Counted from the stretch's first letter, positions 15,934-26,446 are shown. The stretch: DNA of 35,485 nucleotides from Oscillospiraceae bacterium (GCA_015068235.1 SVKY01000023.1:1-35485), one strand, 5' to 3'. Numbers and translations are program-made. The notes: a model not told the origin generated them from the letters alone.

Positions 15934-15982
15934 CGTAACATTGTTACGACCTAAGTATAGCATAACAATGTTACGCTGTCAA
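15934..15982 (-). promoter_or_regulatory. yhbD-like/bactofilin promoter with two palindromic operators
   Basis: Minus strand: TTGACA (15977-15982), a 17-base spacer and TATACT (15954-15959). Operator 1 is CGTAACATTGTTACG (15934-15948), a perfect palindrome downstream of the -10 box. Operator 2 is CATAACAATGTTACG (15961-15975), which occupies the spacer. The centre-to-centre distance is 27 bases. Confidence 0.85.
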
Positions 15983-16038
15983 TCCCCTGCACTTAATCAG
16001 CATATTCATTTTACAGATTCTTTACAACTCTCTTTCGC

Positions 16039-16073
16039 AAAAAAGCCCCGATGCAGAGACTTCTGCATCGGGC
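16039..16073 (-). terminator. Terminator of the module-2 XRE gene
   Basis: A perfect CCCGATGCAGA/TCTGCATCGGG stem (16047-16057, 16062-16072) followed on the minus strand by a six-T run. Confidence 0.85.
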
Positions 16074-16077
16074 ATCA

Positions 16078-16293
16078 TCAATCTTCATAACGTTCAGGGC
16101 AGTTCGTCTGCATCAAAAGGTAGTCAATGCTGACAGCGTAAAATCTCGACAGCTTTACCAATAACTCATCGGTCCACTGTTGTACGCCTGTTTCTAAATA
16201 GCTGTATTTGCGCTGAGTAATTCCCAATGCGTCTGCCACACGTTGCTGTGAATAATCATGATCCTCACGCAGATCACGAATGCGATTATCCAC
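16078..16293 (-). CDS. XRE-family helix-turn-helix regulator (surface module 2)
   Basis: 71 residues from GTG 16293, preceded by AAAGGAAG. The frame extends to ATG 16344, but that ATG has no ribosome binding site, sits in a palindrome, and lies just upstream of a TATAAT box on the same strand (around 16336-16341), so transcription probably begins inside the longer frame. The HTH covers nearly the whole protein: IRDLREDHDYSQQRVADALG, ITQRKYSYLETGVQQW, LLVKLSRFYAVSIDYLL. No sensor domain. It is divergent from the SLH gene at 16420 and separated from it by two TAGATAA-type palindromes, which are its likely binding sites. This is the same arrangement as module 1, but with an unrelated operator sequence. 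Confidence 0.82.
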   Translation of the reverse strand: MDNRIRDLREDHDYSQQRVADALGITQRKYSYLETGVQQWTDELLVKLSRFYAVSIDYLLMQTNCPERYED

Positions 16294-16343
16294 ACGCCCC
16301 ACTTCCTTTTCAACTTGCGAAAATTTTTCGTAAATATTATACA

Positions 16344-16389
16344 TAGATAAAATTTATCTATTGACTTTTAGATAATTTTTATCTAAAAT
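16344..16389 (+). promoter_or_regulatory. Promoter of SLH gene 2 with two palindromic operators
   Basis: TTGACT (16361-16366), a 17-base spacer and TAAAAT (16384-16389). Palindrome A, TAGATAAA-A-TTTATCTA (16344-16360), abuts the -35 box. Palindrome B (16366-16388, arms TTTTAGATAA and TTATCTAAAA around TTT) covers the spacer and most of the -10 box. A repressor bound to B would block RNA polymerase directly. Confidence 0.85.
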
Positions 16390-16419
16390 AGAGTTATCAT
16401 ATAGAAGGAGGAAATATTC

Positions 16420-18330
16420 ATGAAGCAAAAAATTCTCAGCATTATTTTACTTTTCGCAACCCTGCTCAGCACATTTTCGTTCGCATCTGCAGCAGGTAAG
16501 GAACCTTTTTCAGATGTAAGCAGCAACCACTGGTTTTCAACGTATGTCGTTTATGTTTACGAAAACAAGTTGATGAACGGTATGTCTGACACAAAATTCG
16601 AGCCAAACGGCACATGCACCCGTGCAATGGCTGCAACGGTTTTATACCGCATTGCAGGCGAGCCGGCTGTCAGTGGCACAACATCTTTCAACGATCTCAC
16701 TGCAAGCTGGTACAAGAAAGCGGTTGCATGGGCTGAGGACAACGGTGTTGTCAACGGCGTTGGAAACGGTAAGTTCGCACCGAATGGTTTGGTCACGCGT
16801 GAACAGCTTTTGACAATGATTTGGCGTTTTGCCGGTGAGCCTGCCCCCACAAACGCAAACAGCATCAACACTTTTTCCGATGCAAAGAAAGTCAGCTCCT
16901 ACGCAAAATCTGCTTTCAACTGGGGCATTGAGAACGGCATCATCAATGGCAAAGACGGAAAGCTCGCCCCCTCCGGTAACGCCACACGTGCTGAGTTCGC
17001 AAAAATTATCACCGTATTTGACAAGAGCGAGGTTACCTGCGATCACAATTGGAACAGTGGAGAAGTGACCTCCGAGGCAACATGCACAGAAAGCGGCACA
17101 AAAACCTTCACCTGTTCCGAATGCGGAAGAACAAAAACAGAAACCATTGCCCCATTGGAGCATGACTATGTAGACGGTATTTGTTCTCGCTGTGGCGCAG
17201 GGGATTATGTCACAGATGCTTTCTGCGCTTTTGAAGATGAATACTGCTGGCATATCCCGAAAATCAATCTCTCCGGTAGCAGCATTGAGGCATTGAATCA
17301 GGAAATATACAATAAATTGTATGAAAACTATATCGATCATGTCGTTAATTCATATAACACCGATATCTGCTATACAAATTATTCATGGACGGCAAGCAAT
17401 CGTATCCTGTCACTCATCATAAATGAGTGGTGGTATTATAATTCCGCCTCGTACTATGTCTATAATATTTCAATCGATAATTGTGCATTGCTGTCAAAAG
17501 AACAGCTGATTGCAAGCTACGATCTTTCTATGGAAGACTACACGGAGCTCGCAAGGGCAAAAATGAAAGCAAGGTATGAAGAAAAATATAAAGAAATGTT
17601 GACAAATAATCCTTCTATGTCACCGCAGTACAATGCGCAATTGGAGAAAACGATCTCTGACAGCAATGTTTCAAAAGCAATGCCCTATATCGATATAAAC
17701 GGTGATCTGTGTATTGTTGCCAGAATCTATTCACTTGCAGGTGCAGACAGTTATAAGGAAACCTTAAAGCTAAAGGGAAGCGGTTCCCCCTCCCCCATCA
17801 ACTGCACGGTCGACCATGTAGCGCAGGAAGAGGAACCCGAAGTCACCGAAGCTTGGAAGCAGCGTTATTTGTCCTACATCGAAGACAACAATCTTCTTGA
17901 ACGCTTCAGCTCAGCTGATTTTGCGCTGGTATGCATCGATAACGATGATATTCCTGAAATCATCACCAGTTATGGAAAGCTTCTTTGGGTCAGCAATGAT
18001 ACCGTTATGGAAGAAGAATATATCCGTATAAACTTAAATCAGTTTTATTACATGGAAAAACAAAATAAATTTTTGACATCTGAGTGGGGTTATGATGTTT
18101 CAGGCGACTTTGTATATGAATTCAAGAACAGCAATGTCGAGCTGCTGCACCGAGGTTCTATGATTAAAGGCTCGCATTACGGTATGGAGAACAGTTGGAC
18201 TTGGGACGGAGAAGGTGTATCTTCTGAGCAATACAACACGTTACTGAAAGATGCTTTCGATCGTGACAAAGCGACGGAAGCTACTTTCGAAAACTTTGCA
18301 GCGTTGAAAGATGCGATCATTAATTGGTAA
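16420..18330 (+). CDS. SLH-anchored surface protein (surface module 2)
   Basis: 636 residues, ribosome binding site GAAGGAGG, signal peptide 1-24 (TFSFASAAG). Unlike module 1, the three SLH domains are at the N-terminus (about 30-85, 92-142 and 150-205: FSDVSSNHWFSTYVVYV, FNDLTASWYKKAVAWA, FSDAKKVSSYAKSAFNW). One Cys-x2-Cys module follows (about 208-265), closing with ICSRCGAG. Residues about 270-455 resemble a DUF3298/RsiV-type domain (VYNISIDNCALLSKEQLIASYDL); this is a weak call. The last 160 residues contain FALVCIDNDDIPEIITSYG, a segment common in Clostridial extracellular proteins of unknown role. Cell-wall attachment through SLH is well supported; activity is not. Expression is probably controlled by the divergent XRE gene. 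Confidence 0.83.
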   Translation: MKQKILSIILLFATLLSTFSFASAAGKEPFSDVSSNHWFSTYVVYVYENKLMNGMSDTKFEPNGTCTRAMAATVLYRIAGEPAVSGTTSFNDLTASWYKKAVAWAEDNGVVNGVGNGKFAPNGLVTREQLLTMIWRFAGEPAPTNANSINTFSDAKKVSSYAKSAFNWGIENGIINGKDGKLAPSGNATRAEFAKIITVFDKSEVTCDHNWNSGEVTSEATCTESGTKTFTCSECGRTKTETIAPLEHDYVDGICSRCGAGDYVTDAFCAFEDEYCWHIPKINLSGSSIEALNQEIYNKLYENYIDHVVNSYNTDICYTNYSWTASNRILSLIINEWWYYNSASYYVYNISIDNCALLSKEQLIASYDLSMEDYTELARAKMKARYEEKYKEMLTNNPSMSPQYNAQLEKTISDSNVSKAMPYIDINGDLCIVARIYSLAGADSYKETLKLKGSGSPSPINCTVDHVAQEEEPEVTEAWKQRYLSYIEDNNLLERFSSADFALVCIDNDDIPEIITSYGKLLWVSNDTVMEEEYIRINLNQFYYMEKQNKFLTSEWGYDVSGDFVYEFKNSNVELLHRGSMIKGSHYGMENSWTWDGEGVSSEQYNTLLKDAFDRDKATEATFENFAALKDAIINW

Positions 18331-18490
18331 GGAAATCATTTCGTTTTATCGCTGAGACCGGCAGCTCGCATTTGTTATTTTGGGTAGTCTGCGCCAATAT
18401 AGCATTTTCTTGCGTATCAGGCTGCATTCGGCATCGTCAGTTTGATGTCGCCAAGACCACATCGTGAATCAACATGTGCGATATAAACAA

Positions 18491-18664
18491 GTATAATACT
18501 GTTTCTTGATAAAATGATTTAGAAATCATTTTATTGCAGGATGGTATCCTGCACCGCCTGTGGCGGCAAGAAAAGTATTGTACAACATTCTTGGCGTCTA
18601 CGACGCCGTCCGCTCGCAGAGCGGGCAATAAAACGATTCAATCGTTTTATTAAGAATTAGTATA
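18491..18664. repeat. Multi-hairpin repeat, copy 3 (six hairpins)
   Basis: Six perfect or near-perfect hairpins with tiny loops: 18508-18535 (AT-rich), TGCAGGAT-GGT-ATCCTGCA (18535-18553), CCGCC-TGT-GGCGG (18554-18566), GGCGTC-TAC-GACGCC (18593-18607), CCGCTC-GCA-GAGCGG (18610-18624) and AATAAAACGATT-C-AATCGTTTTATT (18627-18651). The outer ends are imperfect inverted repeats: ATACTGTTTCTT at left, and ATACTAATTCTT read leftward from the right end. They match the ends of copies 1 and 2, and AT-rich hairpins lie next to both ends. It lies between the 3' ends of SLH gene 2 and rpoC. Confidence 0.75.
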
Positions 18665-18665
18665 A

Positions 18666-18737
18666 GCGCCGACTTTGTTTTTTGCAAAGTCGGTGCTTCG
18701 AATATTTAAGGGATCAGACATTTCAGCCTGATCCCTT
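18666..18737 (-). terminator. Paired hairpins at the rpoC 3' end (probable terminator region)
   Basis: AAGGGATCAG/CTGATCCCTT (18708-18717, 18728-18737) lies six bases after the rpoC stop. A 12-base-pair stem follows (18666-18677 with 18685-18696). Neither is followed on the minus strand by a good T run, so termination efficiency is uncertain. Confidence 0.5.
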
Positions 18738-18742
18738 GTAAA

Positions 18743-21700
18743 TTATTTCAGCTCGTTGTCGATCATATCCTGCGTGATCTCGGACTCAGGCCACTCGGAA
18801 ACCGTATAATCACGGTACATATCCAAGCCGGAGCCTGCGGGGATCAGCTTACCGATGATGACATTTTCCTTCAAACCGACAAGATTATCAACCTTGCCCT
18901 TGATAGCAGCTTCGGTCAAAACCTTTGTGGTCTCCTGGAAGGAAGCGGCAGACAGGAAGGATTCGGTTGCCAAGGATGCCTTGGTGATACCCATGAGCAT
19001 CAGCGTATTGGTCGCAAACTGCAAGCCCTCTTCGCCTGCATCGATGCGGCGCTGAACCTCGTTATTTGCATCCTCGAACTCATATACATCAACAACCGTA
19101 CCGCTGAGGAGGGTGGAATCACCGGGTTCCTCAACGCGGACCTTACGCATCATCTGACGGATGATAACCTCGATATGCTTATCGTTGATATCAACGCCCT
19201 GCTGACGGTAAACCGCCAAAACACCCTGCGTCAGGTAGTTCTGAACTGCCTCAACACCGGAAATGCGCAGAACATCATGAGGATTCAAAGCACCATCGGT
19301 GATCGGCTCACCTTTGCGGATGCGCTTGCCCTGCTCGACCTTCAAACCGACAGAGTACGGAACCTGATACAGACGGACATCGCCATCGTCAGCCGTGATG
19401 GTAATATCACGCAATGCGCTCTTATGGCTCTCGTCAATGTCTGCAACACCGTCGATCTCAGAGATGATCGCCATCTTCTTGGGCTTACGAGCTTCGAAAA
19501 GCTCTTCAACTCGGGGAAGACCCTGTGTGATATCGTCACCTGCGACACCGCCCGTGTGGAAGGTACGCATGGTAAGCTGAGTACCGGGTTCACCGATGGA
19601 CTGTGCAGCAATGATACCGACAGCTTCACCGGGGTTGACCAGCTCGCTGGTTGCCAGGTTCATGCCGTAGCACTTTGCGCAAACACCGCTGCGAGCACGA
19701 CAGCCCAAAACGGTACGTGCATAGACGTGATCGATGCCATGATCAAGAAGCATCTTCGCATCGTCCTCGGACATCATACGCTCGTTGGAGATCAGCAGCT
19801 CGCCGGTTTCAGGATCGACAATGTCATCGACAGGGAATCTGCCATGGATACGGGCAGCAAAGGTCTCGATGACCTGACCCTTTTCCACGACCTCGCCGAG
19901 GTTGATGCCGTGCTTCGTGCCGCAATCATACTCACGGATGATGACCTCCTGCGAAACGTCAACCAGACGACGGGTCAAATAACCCGAGTCAGCCGTACGC
20001 AGAGCGGTATCCGTCAAGCCCTTACGGGCGCCTCTTGAGGAGATGAAGTATTCCAGAACAGACAGACCTTCACGGAAGTTTGCCTTGATGGGAATTTCGA
20101 TGGTTCTACCGTTTGTATCCGCCATCAAGCCACGCATACCTGCGAGCTGACGGATCTGATTCATGGAGCCACGAGCGCCGGAGTCCGCCATCATGTAGAT
20201 GGGGTTATAGCGGTCGAGGTTCTCCTGCAGAGCACCGGTAACATCCTTAATGGTCTGCTCCCACTGCTGAACAACCAAACGGTAACGTTCATCATTCGTG
20301 ATAAAGCCGCGCTTATACTTGCGGTCGATCTTAACTGCCTCTTCCTCAGCGGCAGCGATGAGCGCATATTTCTTATCAGGGATCGCCATATCCGCAATGG
20401 AAACGGTGATCGCACCCTTGGTAGAATACTTATAGCCAAGTGCCTTCACACGGTCAAGCATTTCCGTAGCGATGGTGAAGCCATGCTTGCGGATACACTT
20501 GTCGATGATTACGCCGAGCTTCTTCTTGCCGACAAGGAAGCTGACTTCCAAATCGAAAAGCTTATCAGGATCGCTGCGGTCAACAAAACCAAGATCCTGC
20601 GGGATCGGCTCATTGAAGATCAAACGACCGACAGTCGCTTCAATGATCTTGTAGCGCATCTCACCGTCGATCATCTTGCCATAGCGCACACGGATGGGCG
20701 CATGCAGACCGATGGCACCGCAGCTATAAGCCTTGATCGCCTCTTCCACATTGCAATATGCAGGAATGGGAATATACTTCGGAGCCTTCTTCTTGTTTGC
20801 CTCGGCATCTGCGATGCATGCAGCGACCTCATCGGCATCTGCATTGCCATACTCATCCGCTGTCAGATCATAGTCTCCTGCATCGGTCAGATGAACTCTC
20901 TCAGCACCCTTCTCTGCCTTGCCGATACGGACATAGGTCAGATAGTAGGTACCGAGGATCATATCCTGTGTCGGAACGGTAACGGGCTTGCCGTCCTGCG
21001 GACGCAGGAGATTATTTGCAGAGAGCATCAGCATACGAGCCTCAGCCTGTGCCTCAGCCGACAGCGGAACGTGAATTGCCATCTGGTCACCGTCAAAGTC
21101 AGCGTTAAAAGCGGTACAGCAAAGCGGATGCAGCTTCAGCGCACGTCCCTCAACCAAAACAGGCTCGAACGCCTGAATGCCGAGTCTGTGCAGTGTCGGT
21201 GCACGGTTGAGCATGACTGGACGGTCCTTGATAATGACCTCGAGTGCATCCCAAACCTCAGGCTCGCCCTTGTCGATCTTCTTCTTGGCGGACTTGATGT
21301 TGTTTGCAACACCGTCTTCGACCAGCTTCTTCATAACGAACGGGCGGAAAAGCTCGATCGCCATTTCCTTGGGAACGCCGCACTGGTAGAGCTTGAGCTC
21401 AGGACCGACGACGATAACACTACGACCGGAATAGTCAACACGCTTGCCGAGCAGGTTCTGACGGAAACGACCCTGCTTACCCTTGAGCATATCGGACAAG
21501 GACTTGAGCGCACGGTTGTTCGCACCCGTGACAGCACGGCCACGGCGACCGTTGTCGATCAAAGCATCGACAGCCTCCTGCAGCATGCGCTTTTCGTTTC
21601 GGATAATGATATCCGGAGCGTTGAGCTGGATCAATCTCTTCAGTCGGTTGTTTCTGTTGATCACACGACGATACAGATCATTCAAGTCGCTCGTTGCAAA

Positions 21701-22441
21701 ACGACCGCCGTCGAGCTGGACCATCGGACGGATATCGGGCGGAATGACAGGAAGCACATCCATGATCATCCACTGGGGATCATTGCCGGAGATGCGGAAT
21801 GCCTCAACAACCTCCAGGCGCTTGATGATGCGCAGCTTCTTCTGACCGTTGGCATTCTTCAGCTCGGAACGCAAAGAGTCAGACAGGGCTTCCAAATCAA
21901 TATCTGCAAGCAGCTTCTTAACTGCTTCCGCACCCATGCCGGCATCGAAATCGTCTTCATACTTTTCACGCATGTCACGATATTCTTTCTCCGACAGGAT
22001 CTGACACTTGCTCAAAGGTGCATCACCGGGATCGGTGACAATATAGCTTGCAAAATAGAGAACCTTCTCCAAAATGCGGGGGCTGATATCCAAAAGCAGA
22101 CCCATACGGGACGGAATGCCCTTGAAATACCAGATATGGCTGCACGGGGCTGCCAATTCAATGTGACCCATGCGCTCACGGCGAACCTTCGCCTTGGTGA
22201 CTTCAACGCCGCAACGGTCACAGATTTTGCCCTTAAAGCGGATCTTCTTAAACTTGCCGCAATGACATTCCCAGTCCTTCTGCGGTCCAAAAATCTTCTC
22301 GCAGAACAGACCGTCACGCTCGGGCTTCAAGGTGCGGTAATTGATGGTCTCCGGCTTCTTGACCTCACCGAAGGACCAGCTTCGAATCATATCAGGCGAA
22401 GCAATACCGATCTTAATTGCACTGAAAATCTTGTTACTCAT
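18743..22441 (-). CDS. rpoC: DNA-directed RNA polymerase subunit beta'
   Basis: 1232 residues, the usual length for Clostridia. Forms the catalytic cleft of RNA polymerase with RpoB. The absolutely conserved [12 protein letters not shown] (residues 446-457) carries the three Mg-binding aspartates 448, 450 and 452. The N-terminal zinc site is Cys59, Cys61, Cys74 and Cys77 ([13 protein letters not shown]). The second zinc site is in the [13 protein letters not shown] region, and the trigger-loop area contains [25 protein letters not shown]. The start ATG 22441 follows a GGAGAAG-type site, 18 bases after rpoB. No inteins or frame breaks. It is the last gene of the unit. Confidence 0.98.
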   Translation of the reverse strand: MSNKIFSAIKIGIASPDMIRSWSFGEVKKPETINYRTLKPERDGLFCEKIFGPQKDWECHCGKFKKIRFKGKICDRCGVEVTKAKVRRERMGHIELAAPCSHIWYFKGIPSRMGLLLDISPRILEKVLYFASYIVTDPGDAPLSKCQILSEKEYRDMREKYEDDFDAGMGAEAVKKLLADIDLEALSDSLRSELKNANGQKKLRIIKRLEVVEAFRISGNDPQWMIMDVLPVIPPDIRPMVQLDGGRFATSDLNDLYRRVINRNNRLKRLIQLNAPDIIIRNEKRMLQEAVDALIDNGRRGRAVTGANNRALKSLSDMLKGKQGRFRQNLLGKRVDYSGRSVIVVGPELKLYQCGVPKEMAIELFRPFVMKKLVEDGVANNIKSAKKKIDKGEPEVWDALEVIIKDRPVMLNRAPTLHRLGIQAFEPVLVEGRALKLHPLCCTAFNADFDGDQMAIHVPLSAEAQAEARMLMLSANNLLRPQDGKPVTVPTQDMILGTYYLTYVRIGKAEKGAERVHLTDAGDYDLTADEYGNADADEVAACIADAEANKKKAPKYIPIPAYCNVEEAIKAYSCGAIGLHAPIRVRYGKMIDGEMRYKIIEATVGRLIFNEPIPQDLGFVDRSDPDKLFDLEVSFLVGKKKLGVIIDKCIRKHGFTIATEMLDRVKALGYKYSTKGAITVSIADMAIPDKKYALIAAAEEEAVKIDRKYKRGFITNDERYRLVVQQWEQTIKDVTGALQENLDRYNPIYMMADSGARGSMNQIRQLAGMRGLMADTNGRTIEIPIKANFREGLSVLEYFISSRGARKGLTDTALRTADSGYLTRRLVDVSQEVIIREYDCGTKHGINLGEVVEKGQVIETFAARIHGRFPVDDIVDPETGELLISNERMMSEDDAKMLLDHGIDHVYARTVLGCRARSGVCAKCYGMNLATSELVNPGEAVGIIAAQSIGEPGTQLTMRTFHTGGVAGDDITQGLPRVEELFEARKPKKMAIISEIDGVADIDESHKSALRDITITADDGDVRLYQVPYSVGLKVEQGKRIRKGEPITDGALNPHDVLRISGVEAVQNYLTQGVLAVYRQQGVDINDKHIEVIIRQMMRKVRVEEPGDSTLLSGTVVDVYEFEDANNEVQRRIDAGEEGLQFATNTLMLMGITKASLATESFLSAASFQETTKVLTEAAIKGKVDNLVGLKENVIIGKLIPAGSGLDMYRDYTVSEWPESEITQDMIDNELK

Positions 22442-22459
22442 TGTATCACTTCTCCTTTC

Positions 22460-25400
22460 TTATTCCTCAATGTCGTCAGACGGCTCGAAAACAAACTCTT
22501 CTTCATAGTCATCGCCTTCATCGTCCTCCGACAGACCAATGATCTGCGACAGAGCAGATACATCGCTGTCAACGCTGTCCGGGTCAATGGCATAGCCACT
22601 CGAGAGCACCTCGTTTTCATCGGTCACGAAGGTCTCATTGCCGGAAACATAGACCATATCATCATCTTCTTCATCACGCAGCTCGATTTCCTCGCCCTGG
22701 TTGTCCAGCACACGAATATCCAGGCAAAGCGATTGCAGCTCCTTGACCAAAACCTTGAACGATTCCGGAACGCCGGGCTTGGGAACATTGTGACCCTTGA
22801 CGATTGCCTCGTAGGTCTTGACACGACCGTTGACATCGTCGGACTTGACAGTCAAAATTTCTTGCAGGGTATAAGCAGCGCCGTAAGCCTCCAGCGCCCA
22901 AACTTCCATTTCGCCGAAACGCTGACCGCCGAACTGTGCCTTACCGCCGAGCGGCTGCTGGGTAACAAGGCTGTACGGACCGGTGGAACGGGCATGGATC
23001 TTATCATCAACCAGGTGGTGCAGCTTGAGGAAGTACGGATAGCCGACCGTGACCAAATTATCAAACGGTTCACCGGTACGACCGTCATAGAGAACGGTCT
23101 TGCCGTCCTCACGCAGACCTGCAAGCTTCAAGGTTTCACGGATGTCCTTCTCGTTTGCGCCGTCAAAGATCGGCGTTGCGACCTTCCAGCCCAAAGCATG
23201 TGCGGCATAACCCAGATGGACCTCCAGAACCTGACCGATATTCATACGGGACGGAACGCCCAGAGGATTCAAAACGATATCCAGCGGTGTGCCATCGGGC
23301 AGGAACGGCATATCCTCCTCCGGAAGAACACGGGAAACAACGCCCTTGTTACCGTGGCGGCCTGCCATCTTATCGCCGACGGAAATCTTACGCTTCTGCG
23401 CAATATAAACACGGACGACCTTGCTGACACCGGGTGCCAATTCATCGCCGTTTGCACGAGTAAAGACCTTGACATCAACAATAATGCCTGCCTCGCCGTG
23501 AGGAACCTTCAGGGAGGTATCACGGACCTCACGCGCCTTCTCGCCGAAGATCGCACGCAGCAATCTTTCCTCAGCGGTCAGCTCGGTTTCACCCTTCGGC
23601 GTAACCTTGCCGACCAAATAATCACCGGACTTGACCTCGGCGCCGATACGGATCACGCCATCCTCGTCCAAATCCTTCAGTGTATCCTCGCCGACATTGG
23701 GAATGTCACGGGTGATCTCTTCCGGTCCGAGCTTGGTGTCACGGGCTTCGGTCTCATATTCCTCAATATGGATCGAGGTAAACACGTCCTCACGGACAAG
23801 GCGCTCGTTGAGAAGGATTGCGTCCTCGTAGTTATAGCCTTCCCAGGTAACGAAGCCAATCAAAACATTCTTGCCAAGTGCGATCTCGCCCTGCGCGCAA
23901 GCAGGACCGTCGGCAATAACCTGGTCATACTCCACACGCTCACCGACGGAAACGATCGGGCGCTGGTTCACGCAGGTACCCTGGTTGGAACGGGCAAACT
24001 TCGTGAGCATATGGTCGATCACTTCGCCGTTATCATAGTGAATGGTGATCAAATTGGCATTGACACGGGTAACTGTACCCTCACCTGCTGCTTTCAGGCA
24101 GACCTCGGAGTCCACAGCGCACTTCTGCTCGATGCCGGTTGCAACGATCGGAGCTTCCGTCACCATCAAAGGCACAGCCTGACGCTGCATGTTTGCGCCC
24201 ATCAGTGCACGGTTTGCGTCGTCGTTCTGCAGGAACGGAATGAATGCCGTTGCGATGGAGGTCATCATCTTCGGAGAAACGTCGAGGTAATCGATTACCT
24301 CACGGTCAACTGCGATGATCTCATCACGGTGACGGCAGGTCACACGGGTATTGATCAGATAGCCGTTTTCATCGATCGGCTCCTTCGCCTGTGCAACATA
24401 GTAGTCGTCTTCCACATCGGCAGACATGTATTCGACCTCATCGGTGACTCGGGAGGTGACATATTTGCCGTTTTCATCATAAATCTTCACGACCTTACGG
24501 TACGGAGCTTCTACGAAGCCGTACTCGTTGATCTGAGCAAAGCTGGACAGATAGTTGATCAAGCCGATGTTCGGACCTTCCGGCGTCTCGATCGGGCACA
24601 TACGGCCATAGTGGCTGTAGTGAACGTCACGAACGTCGAACGATGCACGTTCTCTGGAAAGACCGCCGGGACCAAGTGCGGACAGGCGGCGCTTATGCGT
24701 AAGCTCTGCCAAGGGGTTGTTCTGATCCATAAACTGCGACAGCGGAGAGGAACCGAAGAATTCCTTGATGACAGCAGTAACCGGGCGGATATTGATCAAG
24801 CTCTGCGGCGTCACGGTATCCAAATCCTGAACGGTCATACGCTCACGGATCACACGCTCCAAGCGAGTGAAGCCGACACGGAACTGATTCTGCAGCAGCT
24901 CACCGACACAACGCAAGCGGCGGTTACCGAGATGGTCAATGTCATCGGTCGTGCCTGCACCGCAGACAACGCAGTTGAGGTAGTTGATGGAAGCCAAAAT
25001 ATCATCGGGCGTAATATGCTTCGGGATCAGCTCGTCCATGCGATCCTCGATGGCATCTTCCCAACCGTCAGCCTCGACGGTATCGAGCATTTCAAAAAGA
25101 ACCTTGCGGCAGACCTTTTCCTTAATGCCGTACCGGGCAGGGTCGAAATCGACAAAGTTCTTCATATCGACCATGTAGTTGGAGAAGACCTTATGCTCCA
25201 CGCCGTTGACGGTAATAATCGCATCACAAACGCCACGTGCAGAGATTTCCTTCGCCTGTGCACGGTTGAGCACATCGCCGGGCATTGCCAAAATCTCACC
25301 GGTTCTCGGATCGACGATCGGCGCAGCCAGCTCCTGACCGGACAGACGTGTCCAAATATCCATCTTCTTGTTGAACTTATAACGACCGACCTTGGAAACA

Positions 25401-26197
25401 TCATAGCGGCGAGCATCGAAGAACAGAGAGTCCAAATATGCTGCAGCATTGTCAACTGTGGGAGGTTCGCCCGGGCGCAGACGGCGATAGATCTCAAGCA
25501 GAGCCTCTTCACGGCTCTTGCAGGTATCCTTCTCCAACGTTGCCTTAATACGCTCGTCCTCACCGAACAGCTCAAGAATCTGCGCATCGGTCTGTATGCC
25601 GAGTGCACGGATCAAGCAAGTGATAGGCAGCTTACGGTTCTTATCGATACGGACATAGAAGCAGTTTTGCAGGTCAGTCTCATATTCGAGCCATGCGCCA
25701 CGATACGGGATCACCGTTGAAGAATAAACGTGCTGATCCGCCTTGTCCACGGTATCGCCATAATACATGCCGGGGCTTCTGACGATCTGAGAAACGATGA
25801 CACGCTCCGCACCGTTAATGACGAACGTACCGCCGTTGGTCATCAGGGGGAAGTCGCCCATAAAAATTTCCTGATCCTTGATTTCACCCGTCTGCTTGTT
25901 CAGCAGGCGGACACGTACCTTGATGGGCTTTGCATAGGTAGCGTCACGCTCCTTGCATTCTTCCACCGTGTACTTGGGCTTCTCGTCGAGCGAATAGTCC
26001 AGAAAGGACAGCTCCAAATTACCGGTGTAGTCACTGATTGCCGCTACGTCACGGAAAACCTCACGAAGACCCTCGTTCAGGAACCACTCATACGAATCCT
26101 TCTGAATCTTCAAAAGGTTCGGCATCTTGAGAAGCTCCGGATATTTCGCATAGCTCTTTCGCTCTGTTTTACCGAACTTCACGTCCTTGATTTCCAT
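22460..26197 (-). CDS. rpoB: DNA-directed RNA polymerase subunit beta
   Basis: 1245 residues from ATG 26197 ([20 protein letters not shown]). The frame is open up to 26320, but that extension has no conserved sequence or ribosome binding site. The rifampicin-binding cluster is of the sensitive type: [20 protein letters not shown] then [16 protein letters not shown], with the usual Gln, Asp, His and Ser positions unchanged. The active-site region ([20 protein letters not shown]) and the C-terminal [19 protein letters not shown] are present. The acidic C-terminal tail ([21 protein letters not shown]) is common in Clostridia. The gene has its own promoter at 26398-26426 and is preceded by a leftward NUDIX gene with a terminator, not by rplJL. 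Confidence 0.97.
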   Translation of the reverse strand: MEIKDVKFGKTERKSYAKYPELLKMPNLLKIQKDSYEWFLNEGLREVFRDVAAISDYTGNLELSFLDYSLDEKPKYTVEECKERDATYAKPIKVRVRLLNKQTGEIKDQEIFMGDFPLMTNGGTFVINGAERVIVSQIVRSPGMYYGDTVDKADQHVYSSTVIPYRGAWLEYETDLQNCFYVRIDKNRKLPITCLIRALGIQTDAQILELFGEDERIKATLEKDTCKSREEALLEIYRRLRPGEPPTVDNAAAYLDSLFFDARRYDVSKVGRYKFNKKMDIWTRLSGQELAAPIVDPRTGEILAMPGDVLNRAQAKEISARGVCDAIITVNGVEHKVFSNYMVDMKNFVDFDPARYGIKEKVCRKVLFEMLDTVEADGWEDAIEDRMDELIPKHITPDDILASINYLNCVVCGAGTTDDIDHLGNRRLRCVGELLQNQFRVGFTRLERVIRERMTVQDLDTVTPQSLINIRPVTAVIKEFFGSSPLSQFMDQNNPLAELTHKRRLSALGPGGLSRERASFDVRDVHYSHYGRMCPIETPEGPNIGLINYLSSFAQINEYGFVEAPYRKVVKIYDENGKYVTSRVTDEVEYMSADVEDDYYVAQAKEPIDENGYLINTRVTCRHRDEIIAVDREVIDYLDVSPKMMTSIATAFIPFLQNDDANRALMGANMQRQAVPLMVTEAPIVATGIEQKCAVDSEVCLKAAGEGTVTRVNANLITIHYDNGEVIDHMLTKFARSNQGTCVNQRPIVSVGERVEYDQVIADGPACAQGEIALGKNVLIGFVTWEGYNYEDAILLNERLVREDVFTSIHIEEYETEARDTKLGPEEITRDIPNVGEDTLKDLDEDGVIRIGAEVKSGDYLVGKVTPKGETELTAEERLLRAIFGEKAREVRDTSLKVPHGEAGIIVDVKVFTRANGDELAPGVSKVVRVYIAQKRKISVGDKMAGRHGNKGVVSRVLPEEDMPFLPDGTPLDIVLNPLGVPSRMNIGQVLEVHLGYAAHALGWKVATPIFDGANEKDIRETLKLAGLREDGKTVLYDGRTGEPFDNLVTVGYPYFLKLHHLVDDKIHARSTGPYSLVTQQPLGGKAQFGGQRFGEMEVWALEAYGAAYTLQEILTVKSDDVNGRVKTYEAIVKGHNVPKPGVPESFKVLVKELQSLCLDIRVLDNQGEEIELRDEEDDDMVYVSGNETFVTDENEVLSSGYAIDPDSVDSDVSALSQIIGLSEDDEGDDYEEEFVFEPSDDIEE

Positions 26198-26314
26198 ATG
26201 GTCATCACAGCCTTTCTCATTTGATGGGGGTGTGTTTTGCACAAAGTTACGTTGGTTCACCGATCTTCGAAAATGACACACGCGGCGCCGTTGTAAGTTT
26301 GTTGAAATTCCCTC

Positions 26315-26343
26315 TTGCAATCGTCAACGCAGTGTGCTATAAT
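26315..26343 (+). promoter_or_regulatory. Candidate rightward promoter inside the rpoB leader
   Basis: TTGCAA (26315-26320), a 17-base spacer and a perfect TATAAT (26338-26343) on the plus strand. The next plus-strand terminator hairpin is at 26447-26478, so a transcript of about 130 bases antisense to the rpoB 5' leader is possible. No reading frame of note lies in it. Confidence 0.4.
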
Positions 26344-26397
26344 CGTATTAGTCGGTGGAGTTTGGTACTTGGCGATACTGTCGCACTATAGAGTACA

Positions 26398-26426
26398 ATT
26401 CTACCATATTTTTTTGCATTCGTCAA
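26398..26426 (-). promoter_or_regulatory. Promoter of rpoBC
   Basis: Minus strand: TTGACG (26421-26426), a 17-base spacer and TAGAAT (26398-26403). It implies an untranslated leader of roughly 190 bases before rpoB. Confidence 0.7.
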
Positions 26427-26446
26427 TGCTTTTTTAAGAAAAATAA

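Noticed and set aside
16294-16344. The longer version of the module-2 XRE gene starting at ATG 16344
   Set aside because: That ATG lies in an operator palindrome beside a TATAAT box on the same strand and has no ribosome binding site. GTG 16293 has AAAGGAAG well placed before it.
20483-25720. A 1745-codon open frame on the plus strand opposite rpoC and rpoB
   Set aside because: It is wholly antisense to two highly conserved genes, has no ribosome binding site, and its translation shows no domain. Long stop-free antisense frames arise from the codon bias of strongly expressed genes.
26198-26320. N-terminal extension of rpoB to 26320
   Set aside because: The extra residues do not match any RpoB start, and [16 protein letters not shown] at 26197 fits the family.
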